DNA of 33,578 bases from Planctomycetota bacterium (GTDB taxonomy: Bacteria; Planctomycetota; Planctomycetia; Pirellulales; Lacipirellulaceae): assembly GCA_022614705.1 (NCBI GenBank), contig JAKEIB010000203.1:1-33578 (forward strand), read 5' to 3'. Below are positions 26,339 to 33,543 of the stretch, one piece after another. Both the position numbers and the translations under genes were made by a program. How positions within the stretch are numbered: the first letter of the stretch is position 1; each line of letters opens with the position of its first letter. A model generated the notes under the pieces. That model was given only the letters and a program-made list of their open reading frames with translations, searched no databases and was not told the origin of the DNA.

Positions 26339-27364
26339 TTACTTGGTCTGCTCGCTTTTCGCCGCCGCGCCATCCGCGGGGCCGCTTTCCTGCCCGAAAC
26401 GCTTAATCAGCTCCTCCATCCGCTTCTCCATTCGCTCCAACCGCTCGCGGAGGCGACCATCGCCGAATTCTGGCATCGGCGGCTGGCCCGGACGGCCGAA
26501 GGTCAAGTCCATGGGCGATTTTCCGTGCAGCAACTGTTCGACGAATGGCCGCAAGTCTTCCGGCAGTTGCTTGAGCGACTCGGGGTCGTCGCCGACGACT
26601 TCCCACGTTTCCTCGCCGCGCTTGAGGGTGATGCGGGTCGGTTTGCCGTCCTCCTTCGCAATGTTCACCGAAACGCCGTTTGGAATGTTCGCAACACCCT
26701 GGCCGCCTCCGACGATCAAGCCGGGACCGAAATTGCGGAACTCCATCGGCATGCGTCCGCGGAATTCTTGCAGCAACTCTTTCGGCAGGCCGTCTTCACC
26801 GAGCACGCCGAAGCCTTCGCCGAATTCACCACCATCGCCAAGCTGCGGACGGGGCGCGTCGGCCGGGCGATCTTCCGGGGTGAGGTACACGGTCTCGCGC
26901 TCACCGTGGTGGAGCACTTCGAGGGCGATCTGACCCTTTTTGGCGCCTTCCGTCGCGACCAGGTCGACCAGGTCGTGCATCTCGTGCAATTCGATTTCAT
27001 TCGCGCGGAGCAGAACGTCGTGCTGCTTCAATCCGGCCTTCGCGGCTGGGCTATCGGGCACAACGCTGGCCACGAGCAGGCCTTGGCCTTCTGGAATATC
27101 GACATGGGCGCGAAGCACGTGATCGGCCGGAATGTTGCTGCCGCCCAAACCGATCCAATACTTGGGCGCCGCGGGCTGCTCAAATCCTTCGTGATCGTTC
27201 TGCGGTACATTCGGTGTGACGGTCCCCTCATCGGCCTCACCGATTTGGATGACCGGCCCCTGCGGCTGTTCCTCTTGAGCCTGAGCGACCGCGCCGGCTC
27301 CGAACACGAGCGCCGCTACCATGAGCGCCAATTGCGAAGTGCCGTGTAACAAATTCTTGGACAT
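26339..27364 (-). CDS. Exported PDZ-domain protein, third gene of the sigma-factor operon
   Basis: This 341-residue protein starts at 27364, with AGGAGA upstream and a signal peptide ending AVAQAQ. A PDZ domain spans about residues 70-163: YWIGLGG near its start, then LLVASVVPDSPAAKAGLKQHDVLLRANE in pieces. After an acidic Gly-rich stretch there is a second conserved part (about 240-290: GVSVNIAKEDGKPTRITLK, TWEVVGDDPESLKQLPEDL). I have seen similar stretches in other planctomycete PDZ proteins. The C-terminus is a charged helix (RLERMEKRMEELIKRF), perhaps coiled coil. No protease domain is present, so it is not a DegS homologue, although it could sense or bind periplasmic proteins for the sigma/anti-sigma pair. 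That role is inferred from gene order. Confidence 0.85.
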   Translation of the reverse strand: MSKNLLHGTSQLALMVAALVFGAGAVAQAQEEQPQGPVIQIGEADEGTVTPNVPQNDHEGFEQPAAPKYWIGLGGSNIPADHVLRAHVDIPEGQGLLVASVVPDSPAAKAGLKQHDVLLRANEIELHEMHDLVDLVATEGAKKGQIALEVLHHGERETVYLTPEDRPADAPRPQLGDGGEFGEGFGVLGEDGLPKELLQEFRGRMPMEFRNFGPGLIVGGGQGVANIPNGVSVNIAKEDGKPTRITLKRGEETWEVVGDDPESLKQLPEDLRPFVEQLLHGKSPMDLTFGRPGQPPMPEFGDGRLRERLERMEKRMEELIKRFGQESGPADGAAAKSEQTK

Positions 27365-27418
27365 GTTTCTCTTCTCCTGGTTGTAAAGAACACTAAACAC
27401 TTTAACCGGACTGTGAAC

Positions 27419-27477
27419 TGTAGCTGGCCTCTGTGAGGCCGGCCGCTAACGGGCCGGGGTCATAGACCCCAGCTACA
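27419..27477. repeat. REP-like double hairpin (TGTAGCTGG family), copy 2
   Basis: TGTAGCTGGCCTC-tgt-GAGGCC begins it, and GGGGTC-ata-GACCCC followed by AGCTACA ends it. It lies between the anti-sigma gene and the PDZ gene, inside what is probably one operon, so it would be part of the mRNA. Confidence 0.9.
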
Positions 27478-27497
27478 GTTTCAGCTACGCACCAAAC

Positions 27498-28199
27498 TTA
27501 ATAGACGTTCTGACTCACGGGAACAATTTTTGTATCCTCGACCGGCAGGACCATGCGCTGGCCGTTTTCCAGCCACAGCGGCGCATAGCGTCGCTTGGAT
27601 TGCACTTGGTAACCGCCGTCGCGAAGTTGTTGGCGGACATTCGCTGGAAGGCCGGATTGAAACTGGACGCCCAGCTCGCGATCGAGCGCGCCGGCATCCA
27701 TCAGCGGCACGCGAAGCGAACGCGGCCGACCGGCCTCGTCCCGGACCCACAACGTGAGCGCTTCGGGATCGTTGGAATTCTCGGCCCCTGGCCCCGGCGC
27801 TGCGTCGGCATCAGCGATCTGCGCTTGCGGCAGTGAATCGGTCGGCGCGCCGGCGACCGGGAAAATGTTGTCGTGCTCGGCGACACCAAGCGAAAAGGCC
27901 ACGAGCAGGCTGGCCGCCATAGCGGCCCAACCCATCGCTCGACGCATCGGTCGGCGAGGTTTCGCGACTTGCCCCAGCGCTGGTGCCCTGCTGACCGGCT
28001 GCGACCCGTCCGGCTTGCGCACCAACTCGCGAAAGTCGCCGCCCCAAGTTTGAGCTTCGAGAAACGCGATCGCGCAGCGTCGCCAGCCGTCTGGGGTCGC
28101 ATCGAGCGTCTCCAGGAGCGCGCGTCGCTCAGCCGCAGAAAGCTCACCATCGGCCAATCGATCGAAAGCCAAGTCGTCGTTGGAATACTCGCGCATCAT
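27498..28199 (-). CDS. Membrane anti-sigma factor
   Basis: The protein has 233 residues. The N-terminal 60 residues (DLAFDRLADGELSAAERRALLETLDATPDGWRRCAIAFLEAQ in overlapping motifs) are the typical start of planctomycete anti-sigma factors encoded after ECF sigma genes. There is one membrane segment at about 88-106 (GWAAMAASLLVAFSLGVAE). The periplasmic part of about 125 residues has no recognised domain. The classic zinc anti-sigma HX3CX2C motif is absent. It starts 14 bases after the sigma gene stop; two adjacent ATGs (28199 and 28196) are possible. The N-terminal part is expected to hold the sigma factor at the membrane until an envelope signal arrives. Confidence 0.85.
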   Translation of the reverse strand: MMREYSNDDLAFDRLADGELSAAERRALLETLDATPDGWRRCAIAFLEAQTWGGDFRELVRKPDGSQPVSRAPALGQVAKPRRPMRRAMGWAAMAASLLVAFSLGVAEHDNIFPVAGAPTDSLPQAQIADADAAPGPGAENSNDPEALTLWVRDEAGRPRSLRVPLMDAGALDRELGVQFQSGLPANVRQQLRDGGYQVQSKRRYAPLWLENGQRMVLPVEDTKIVPVSQNVY

Positions 28200-28213
28200 T
28201 GCACTTCGATTTT

Positions 28214-28816
28214 TCAGCGTACGTCGGCGGCAAGCGTGGGATCGACCGCGGTGAGCGCTCGCCGCATCTTTTGCCGCGCCCGATGCAGCCGGGCCTCGAC
28301 GGCGCTCTCGCTCAATCCCAAATGCTCAGCCAATTGACGGTAGGACCAATCCTCGGTGTATTTCAAAAGCAAAATTTCGGCGTCGCGTCGCGGCACTTGT
28401 TCCAGCGCTTTTCGCACCAGCGTTTTTCGCTCGTCGGCCAGCAGCCAATCGAGCGGATCACGTTCTCGCGAATCGGCCGCGCCGGGCAGGTGTCGTTCGG
28501 CAAACCGGTCGATCAGCTTTCGTCGCCTGCCCTGCCGCCTGCGATATTGCAGCGCCCCCACCACAGCCAGCCGGTACAACCACGGCGCGACTCGTGTCGG
28601 ATCTCGCAGCTGGTGTCCTTTCTCCACGGCCGCCGCCGCAACTTCTTGCATCACGTCGTCGGCCGCCGCGTGATCGGCGACGCGGGCCAATATCATGGTG
28701 CGCAGCCAGCGGCCATGCTCGGCAAGCGCCGCCGGCCAGTCGACGCCGACCGGGCTCGGCGCATGGCGAGCGGCCATTGGCTCGCTGTGCCGCTGGGTCG
28801 GGTCATGGCCGGCCAT
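28214..28816 (-). CDS. ECF-type RNA polymerase sigma factor
   Basis: The protein has 200 residues, the usual ECF size. Region 2 is at about residues 27-95 (RTMILARVADHAAADDVMQEV, then APWLYRLAVVGALQYRRRQ). Region 4 is at about 140-190 (ALEQVPRRDAEILLLKY, YRQLAEHLGLSESAVEARLHRARQKMRRAL), a helix-turn-helix for the -35 element. It is first in an operon with an anti-sigma factor and a PDZ protein. The start at 28816 lacks a clear ribosome binding site; an internal ATG at 28777 would remove 13 residues from a non-conserved N-terminus. A sigma70-like promoter is proposed at 28874-28902. The signal it responds to is probably an envelope stress, by analogy with other membrane-anchored ECF systems. 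Confidence 0.9.
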   Translation of the reverse strand: MAGHDPTQRHSEPMAARHAPSPVGVDWPAALAEHGRWLRTMILARVADHAAADDVMQEVAAAAVEKGHQLRDPTRVAPWLYRLAVVGALQYRRRQGRRRKLIDRFAERHLPGAADSRERDPLDWLLADERKTLVRKALEQVPRRDAEILLLKYTEDWSYRQLAEHLGLSESAVEARLHRARQKMRRALTAVDPTLAADVR

Positions 28817-28873
28817 GGCTGGAAAGGTAGATACCGCTGAGGGAGGGTGTCTTGCGAGAAAAATTCCGCCCCA

Positions 28874-28902
28874 ATAATCGGCCTAAACCGCATTCGCGTC
28901 AA
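28874..28902 (-). promoter_or_regulatory. Possible promoter of the sigma-factor operon
   Basis: On the minus strand TTGACG (28897-28902) and GATTAT (28874-28879) are separated by 17 bases, matching five and four of six positions. They lie about 58 bases before the sigma gene. A separate autoregulated ECF promoter was not recognised. Confidence 0.4.
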
Positions 28903-28980
28903 TCATTTAGGGAATTATCCCTTTGACTCAGGATTGGAATCTGGGTAGTTGGGGCTTTGCACAAGAACTGTCGTGAATCC

Positions 28981-29021
28981 GCGACCTGCACTTTTAGTCG
29001 GGAACCCGCACCAAAAGTCGC
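28981..29021. repeat. Imperfect inverted repeat
   Basis: GCGAC at 28981-28985 pairs with GTCGC at 29017-29021, ACTTTT pairs with AAAAGT, and GGG-aa-CCC is at the centre. It lies just past the stop codon of the small membrane protein gene and has no T-run. Confidence 0.5.
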
Positions 29022-29035
29022 CTGAGCTTCGGAGC

Positions 29036-29305
29036 TTACATCCTCATAAGGACGTTGAACGTATGGATCATCACAGCCACTACGCCAATTAGACCAATCG
29101 TTGCGCCAAGCAATGCACCGATCCACGGCTTCTTGGCTCGCCCCAAGATGCCTGCGCCAATCAAAGCATTACCGCTGATAAATAGAACGGCATCCGACCA
29201 AGTCGGGCCGGATGGCCAATGGTTCACAACTACCACAATCCCTGCGAGACCCACCGCCACAAGCGTCGTACTCACCAACAGGTCTTTGATCGAGAATCGG
29301 GGCAT
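29036..29305 (-). CDS. Small membrane protein of unknown function
   Basis: The protein has 89 residues. The start at 29305 (MPRFSIKDLLVSTTLVAVG) fits a short N-terminal pattern, RFSIKDLL followed by a membrane segment, common in small planctomycete membrane proteins. Three hydrophobic segments can be seen, near 10-28, 36-52 and 60-80. There is no catalytic or binding motif. The frame is open upstream to 29467, but that part covers the repeat at 29369-29432 and the end of lgt and should be disregarded. It lies downstream of lgt on the same strand with a 148-base gap. Function is unknown. Confidence 0.7.
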   Translation of the reverse strand: MPRFSIKDLLVSTTLVAVGLAGIVVVVNHWPSGPTWSDAVLFISGNALIGAGILGRAKKPWIGALLGATIGLIGVVAVMIHTFNVLMRM

Positions 29306-29368
29306 GGCGGCATTGTAGTCAGATTGAGTTAAGCAACTTCCGAATCTGGAATTAGTGTATCCGGGTGC

Positions 29369-29432
29369 CTGGGGCGGAGTCTTCGGCGCCCCAGATCGTT
29401 TCGGTCCTGGGGCATCGAAGACTCTGCCCCAG
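29369..29432. repeat. REP-like double hairpin (CTGGGGC family)
   Basis: Two hairpins, CTGGGGCG...CGCCCCAG (29369-29394) and CTGGGGCA...TGCCCCAG (29407-29432), each have 8-bp stems and 10-base loops. The loops themselves are near reverse complements. The G:C to A:T difference keeps both stems paired. Confidence 0.9.
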
Positions 29433-29453
29433 CCACCCTGCCGCCACGCCCTT

Positions 29454-30812
29454 TCAGGGCCTGCCACCCATGCGATTCTGCTTTTGGGCTGGTGCCGAGT
29501 GCCGGGCTTTTTGAGAACGATTCGATACTTTGTCGCCGGCCCGGTTCGTCGACACAGTTGCGACCAGCGGCCACACGACGCCGCGCGGCTGACGGGACAG
29601 GTACCACCAGATCGCGGCCGCGCACGCTAGCAGGGCGATACTTATATTCTGTGAGATGCTCAGCCCAGTGCCGAACACGGCCGGCTCATCTGTCCGGATA
29701 ATCTCCAACAGGAATCGCGTGATCGGATGAATCGTCAGCAGTAGCGCGAGGCACTCGCCGTCGCGGCGGCGAAACGGGAAGTACGACCACAGCAGCCAAC
29801 TCAACAGGCCCGCGTCGATCGCACTGTAGATTTGTGTCGGATGCACAGGTCGGCTACGCGCGGGCGGTGCGATGGCCGCAACTTTTACGGACCTGTTACC
29901 TTGCAGCGTGAGTTCCAATAGATGTTTCGAGCCGAAATTTCTAAACGTCAAATCCTTCGCGTCGGCAAGAGACTTGATCGGCTCACCGTTGACGGCTTTA
30001 ACTGCGTCGCCCATTCGCAGGCCGGCGGCGTCGGCCGGCGATCCCGAGTCGACGCGCGTCACAACCGCGGGTTGGCCGTCGCGGGACTCCAGGCGGAAAC
30101 CGAGTAGCTCGCCGCGGGCCGCCTGGTCGGCGTACGGCGGGCTTTCGCGCGGGAAAGTGACGTGCCACGGCCAGTCGGTTTGTCCGCCGTAGCAGCACCC
30201 GTTGAGCAAACAGCCGATGCGGCCAAGCGCCAGGCCGATCATCAAGCTGGGGGCCACCAGGTCGGCCATCGCCAGCAGCGGCAACTTGTGCTTACGAACG
30301 AAGGCGACGAACCCGGCCGCCGCGCCGAGAAATCCGCCGTAAATGACGAGCCCGCCTTGTGGAACATTGACGATCTCCAGCAGCGTATCGCGCAGGCTCT
30401 TGTCGGCAAACTTTTCATCCCAATACTCGACGACATAGAACAAACGGGCGCCAATAACGCCGCAGATCACCAGCCAGATCGCCAGCGAGACAATGGTTTC
30501 CGAATCGAGTCCGCCCGTTCGTGCTCGGTAGGCCGCCATGCCCACGCCCGACACGATTCCGGCCAAGAGCATTACGCCGTAACCGCGAATCGGCAGCCCG
30601 CCGGGAAACACCTTCGGCACCATGACGATCGCGGCGCCAAGGAGCAGCAGCATTGGGACCGCACTCCAGGTGTCGGCGCTCCAACCGTTTCGCCGCACCA
30701 GACCGGCGATTGTGATCGAGCTTCCAATCACCCACAGTGCCAGCAATACGCCGAAGCCAAAGATCGGCACGCCACCCCACTCGTACGGAATTCGAAAGAG
30801 TTCGCTGTACAT
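29454..30812 (-). CDS. lgt: Prolipoprotein diacylglyceryl transferase with inserted PDZ domain
   Basis: This 452-residue protein is an Lgt homologue; typical Lgt has about 280. Lgt attaches a diacylglyceryl group to the lipobox Cys of prolipoproteins in the inner membrane. Family features are LPIRGYGVMLLAG (73-85), QGGLVIYGGFLGA (152-164), GRIGCLLNGCCYGG (197-210) and HPTQIYSAIDAG (324-335). A PDZ domain is inserted at about 234-315 (VVTRVDSGSPADAAGLRMGD). The first 70 residues (GGVPIFGFGVLLALW) resemble the family's own first membrane segments, as if duplicated. Tyr is found where E. coli Lgt has His103 of its HGG motif, a change seen in distant relatives. The start is 30812; its AGG ribosome binding site lies within the repeat at 30817-30877. 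The C-terminal 50 residues are basic and probably disordered. Confidence 0.9.
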   Translation of the reverse strand: MYSELFRIPYEWGGVPIFGFGVLLALWVIGSSITIAGLVRRNGWSADTWSAVPMLLLLGAAIVMVPKVFPGGLPIRGYGVMLLAGIVSGVGMAAYRARTGGLDSETIVSLAIWLVICGVIGARLFYVVEYWDEKFADKSLRDTLLEIVNVPQGGLVIYGGFLGAAAGFVAFVRKHKLPLLAMADLVAPSLMIGLALGRIGCLLNGCCYGGQTDWPWHVTFPRESPPYADQAARGELLGFRLESRDGQPAVVTRVDSGSPADAAGLRMGDAVKAVNGEPIKSLADAKDLTFRNFGSKHLLELTLQGNRSVKVAAIAPPARSRPVHPTQIYSAIDAGLLSWLLWSYFPFRRRDGECLALLLTIHPITRFLLEIIRTDEPAVFGTGLSISQNISIALLACAAAIWWYLSRQPRGVVWPLVATVSTNRAGDKVSNRSQKARHSAPAQKQNRMGGRP

Positions 30813-30816
30813 GACC

Positions 30817-30877
30817 TGTAGCCGGGGTCTGTGACCCCGGTTTACGACAGCCGGCCTCATAGAAGAGGCCAGCTACA
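30817..30877. repeat. REP-like double hairpin (TGTAGCTGG family), copy 3, reversed order
   Basis: TGTAGCCGGGGTC-tgt-GACCCC is at the left, and GGCCTC-atagaa-GAGGCC then AGCTACA is at the right. It is inverted relative to copies 1 and 2. It lies at the very start of lgt and supplies part of its ribosome binding site. Confidence 0.88.
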
Positions 30878-30891
30878 AGGGGGTTCGAGCA

Positions 30892-30917
30892 GCCGGCCTC
30901 ATAGAGGCCAACTACAA
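30892..30917. repeat. Half copy of the TGTAGCTGG family
   Basis: CCGGCCTC-ata-GAGGCC followed by AACTACA repeats only the right part of the preceding element, 15 bases further on. It lies six bases before the panC stop codon. Confidence 0.8.
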
Positions 30918-30923
30918 GTGGCT

Positions 30924-31844
30924 TCATCCGCTTACCAACGTGTTGTCAATCAGACGGGTCTTACCGACCTTCGCGGCGATTGCGATAGTTGTTGGGCCGT
31001 CGATGGTTTCGACTGGCGTCACGGAGCCGTCGGCGACGAACTCGATATATTGAGGCTCGACGCCGCGGGCACTATCAATCTCGCGCCGCATCGCGCGGCG
31101 AATCGTTTCGATGTCACGCTCGCCACCATCCACCATTTGTTCGGCCAGTTTCAGTGAGTGTGAAAGCACAAGTGCCTGCCTTCGTTGGTCGGCTGAGAGG
31201 TATGCGTTGCGAGAGCTCATTGCCAAACCATCCGGCTCGCGAATGATCGGGCACACGCGGATGTCGATCTGCACGTTCAGATCGGCAACCATTTGCCGTA
31301 CAACGAGCGATTGCTGATAGTCTTTGCGGCCAAAATATGCGCGATCGGCAGGGGCGAGTTGGAACAATTTCATCACCACGGTGGCCACGCCGCGGAAGTG
31401 TGTTGGCCGAAACTGGCCTTCTAGCACCTCGCCAATTGGACCGACGCTGATGAACGTCGTGTGGTCTGGTCGGTACATTTCCTTCTCGCTGGGAGCGAAA
31501 ACAACGTCGCAGCCGCGAGTGCCCAATAGTGCCAAATCGCGGCCCATGTCGCGCGGATAACGGCGAAAATCCTCACTCGGCGCGAACTGCGTCGGATTTA
31601 CGAAGATCGATACGACGGCCAGATCGCATTCGGCCCGCGCGGCGTCAACGAGGCTCAAATGCCCCTCGTGCAGCGCGCCCATCGTGGGCACGAGACCGAC
31701 AGTTTGCCCGGCATTTCGCGCTGCGAGAATGTGTTGACGCAGCGTGTGGCCGTCGCGAATTACGTACGGCCCGGCCGATCCTTGGGACCGCGTCGAAGAT
31801 TGCGCGGCGCCCGCCTTGGCGGATTTCGGTGTTTTGATGCTCAC
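30924..31844 (-). CDS. panC: Pantothenate synthetase
   Basis: This 306-residue protein matches PanC, which joins pantoate and beta-alanine with ATP to make pantothenate (vitamin B5, the coenzyme A precursor) in the cytoplasm. Signature stretches are VGLVPTMGALHEGHLSLV (ATP site, with its His residues), FVNPTQFAPSEDFRRYPR, FRGVATVVMKLF, YFGRKDYQQ and DGLAMSSRNAYLS. The start is a GTG at 31844, four bases after the folK stop; about 25 residues before the conserved part are non-conserved. An ATG at 31848 is in another frame. The folK-panC order fits coupled expression, and folK lies near pan genes in E. coli too. Confidence 0.95.
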   Translation of the reverse strand: MSIKTPKSAKAGAAQSSTRSQGSAGPYVIRDGHTLRQHILAARNAGQTVGLVPTMGALHEGHLSLVDAARAECDLAVVSIFVNPTQFAPSEDFRRYPRDMGRDLALLGTRGCDVVFAPSEKEMYRPDHTTFISVGPIGEVLEGQFRPTHFRGVATVVMKLFQLAPADRAYFGRKDYQQSLVVRQMVADLNVQIDIRVCPIIREPDGLAMSSRNAYLSADQRRQALVLSHSLKLAEQMVDGGERDIETIRRAMRREIDSARGVEPQYIEFVADGSVTPVETIDGPTTIAIAAKVGKTRLIDNTLVSG

Positions 31845-31848
31845 GCAT

Positions 31849-32748
31849 CTATTCTAGGCGATTCGCGTTCGCCGGGCCTAGATCAGGCCACACCGCCTCA
31901 ACCGCCGCCGCGACCTCGGCTTGAAATGTTGCGGCTTCGGTTGCCTGCAGCCGCAACGTGGGGCCGCGACCCGGCCGACGGACAACCGCCGACCATTGCG
32001 ACTTGGCGACGTTCGGCAGGTTGCTCTCGGCGTCGAGCAGAATCGTGAGCTTTGGAAATGCCGCCGCGGCGTAGGGCAATCCGGCCGGTTTCGATGAAAC
32101 CGACGTGCCGCCGGCCGAACGTTTGTCAATTTCTAGCCACAGCGTTAATTGCGACGGCCAAAGTTGGTCGGCCGTTGCAAACGATGGCCGGTCGATTGGC
32201 CGAGCACCGAATCGCTCTGCGATCAACTCAGCGAAGTGGCCTCGATAATTCTCCGACGGGGAAACGATCGCGACCTGGTCGCTGGCCGCATCCAAATGCA
32301 ACAAAAACCGTTCGACCGGCCAACCGATCACCGGATGCAACATTCGCGGCGCTACTTCCGCGGCCGGCTGCAGTACGAAGCGGCGAAACGTCATCCGCGG
32401 ATGGGGCAACGTGAGCATCGGCGTTTCCATCACCTCGTCGTCGTACAAAAGCAAGTCGATGTCGAGCGTCCGGGGCGCCCATCGCTTGGCCGGCTTCCGG
32501 CCCTGGCGCGATTCGATGTCCTGCAATTCGTCGAGCAGGCGAAGCGGCGGCGTTTTCGTTTCGATAGCAGCGGCCGCGTTTAGGAAATCGCCCTGTCCTG
32601 GCGGGCCGCCCAACGGCCGGCTTGTGTAAAATTCGCTGGCCCGCGCAACGCGCACGTCGGGCAAGGCTTCGATCGCGGCAATCGCCGCGCGAAGCGTTTC
32701 TTCGCGAGTGCCCAAATTCGATCCGAGACCTAGCAGCGCTTTGGCCAT
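31849..32748 (-). CDS. folK: HPPK (folate biosynthesis) with C-terminal extension
   Basis: The protein has 299 residues. Residues 1-165 match 6-hydroxymethyl-7,8-dihydropterin pyrophosphokinase, which transfers pyrophosphate from ATP to the pterin in folate synthesis. They start ALLGLGSNLGTREETLRAA, contain FYTSRPLGGPPGQGDFLNAA, and have the family signature RWAPRTLDIDLLLYDDEV followed by LPHPRMTFRRFVLQPAAE. Residues of about 170-299 have no counterpart in usual HPPK. They contain SPSENYRGHFAELIAERFG, LWLEIDKRS, FPKLTILLDAE and a final helix. The conserved-looking order of strands and helices suggests a small folded domain, not random tail, but I cannot name it. Start is ATG 32748, with no clear ribosome binding site and a repeat directly before it. 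Confidence 0.93.
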   Translation of the reverse strand: MAKALLGLGSNLGTREETLRAAIAAIEALPDVRVARASEFYTSRPLGGPPGQGDFLNAAAAIETKTPPLRLLDELQDIESRQGRKPAKRWAPRTLDIDLLLYDDEVMETPMLTLPHPRMTFRRFVLQPAAEVAPRMLHPVIGWPVERFLLHLDAASDQVAIVSPSENYRGHFAELIAERFGARPIDRPSFATADQLWPSQLTLWLEIDKRSAGGTSVSSKPAGLPYAAAAFPKLTILLDAESNLPNVAKSQWSAVVRRPGRGPTLRLQATEAATFQAEVAAAVEAVWPDLGPANANRLE

Positions 32749-32757
32749 GTAAGATTT

Positions 32758-32838
32758 GGTGAGTAGGTGGGTAAGTGAGTAAGTTACAGAATCTGCAACC
32801 GCCCTTAGTATACCTACTTACCGACTCACTTACTCACC
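32758..32838. repeat. Inverted repeat of GTGAGTAAG-type units
   Basis: Left arm GGTGAGTAGG... and right arm ...CTTACTCACC pair imperfectly, and each arm contains short tandem GTRAGT units. The centre is TTACAGAATCTGC. It lies ten bases before the folK start. Confidence 0.75.
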
Positions 32839-32852
32839 TTTGCCAAAACAAA

Positions 32853-32882
32853 GGCAGGGCGAGCAACGAGGCTCGCCCTGCC
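32853..32882. repeat. Perfect 12-bp hairpin
   Basis: GGCAGGGCGAGC (32853-32864) pairs perfectly with GCTCGCCCTGCC (32871-32882) around the loop AACGAG. There is no T-run on either side, so it is not called a terminator. Confidence 0.8.
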
Positions 32883-32911
32883 GAGTTGAAAGGGCCGCGC
32901 CGGCAATAATA

Positions 32912-32972
32912 CTTGGGAGGGCCTCCATGACGCGACTGTGCCGCAGTCGATCCATCAGTCGCGCCTCCCAAG
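32912..32972. repeat. Inverted repeat CTTGGGAGG...CCTCCCAAG with inner hairpin
   Basis: Outer arms of nine bases are perfect (32912-32920 and 32964-32972). An inner hairpin CGACTG...CAGTCG lies at 32933-32949. Same nested design as the other elements. Confidence 0.7.
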
Positions 32973-33421
32973 ATCGTCGCCGAAATCGAACGCCCTGTCA
33001 AAACCTGACTGATACGCTCGAACTTACGAATACGATCGACTGGGGGCGCCAAATTAGCGCGCACCGCGAAATAGTTCACCAAACCAGACAATGTCTGCGT
33101 CGCCGCTTCTCGGAAGAACGCTTTCGCTTACGACCGGATGCGGCCTTCCCGTCCCGATGACAGGAGTTCCCCTACAGACAGCACACACGTTAACGCAAAA
33201 CCAGCATCAACAGCACGCCATTGTCTGCGCATCGCTCGCGCTGTCAAGTAACTTTTTATTGATCTATATTTTGTGTGACGTGACCACTTGCAAAGTACGG
33301 CTCGCTTTGTTCCGCGCCGCTCGCGACACGGTGTGCGAGCCGCGAATTCACGGCTTTTGCGGGTCTATCTTGCGCGAATGGCGCGGCGTAGCATGAAACG
33401 ACGTAATTCGAGCTATGAATA
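32973..33421. other. Intergenic, no gene seen
   Basis: About 450 bases. Short open frames here have no recognisable product, no good ribosome binding site and codon use unlike neighbouring genes. A short AT-rich stretch (33244-33275) in otherwise GC-rich DNA could hold a promoter, but no matched -35/-10 pair is convincing. Confidence 0.5.
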
Positions 33422-33501
33422 AACCGCCAAGAACGCCAAGGTCGCCAACAGAATACAATTGGTGTCTGTGTCCCTTGGCGAGCTTGGCGTTCTTGGCGGT
33501 T
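33422..33501. repeat. 27-bp inverted repeat (AACCGCCAAGAACGCCAAG)
   Basis: Arms 33422-33448 and 33475-33501 differ at one position out of 27, with a 26-base spacer. Each arm is itself made of near-repeats of CGCCAAG. The minus-strand open frame across it (reading NRQERQARQG) is an artefact. Confidence 0.92.
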
Positions 33502-33543
33502 CATATTATTCGGTGAACTGTTAGCTGCGGAGGTTTGTCGGTC

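Noticed and set aside
32853..32882. Terminator
   Set aside because: The hairpin is perfect but no T-run follows on either strand and no gene ends there.
32840..33396. Two plus-strand frames of about 100 codons
   Set aside because: They cross repeat elements, lack ribosome binding sites and show no recognisable domain.
33256..33504. 82-codon minus-strand frame starting MNRQERQARQG
   Set aside because: It begins inside the 27-bp inverted repeat, a pattern that gives spurious frames in many genomes.
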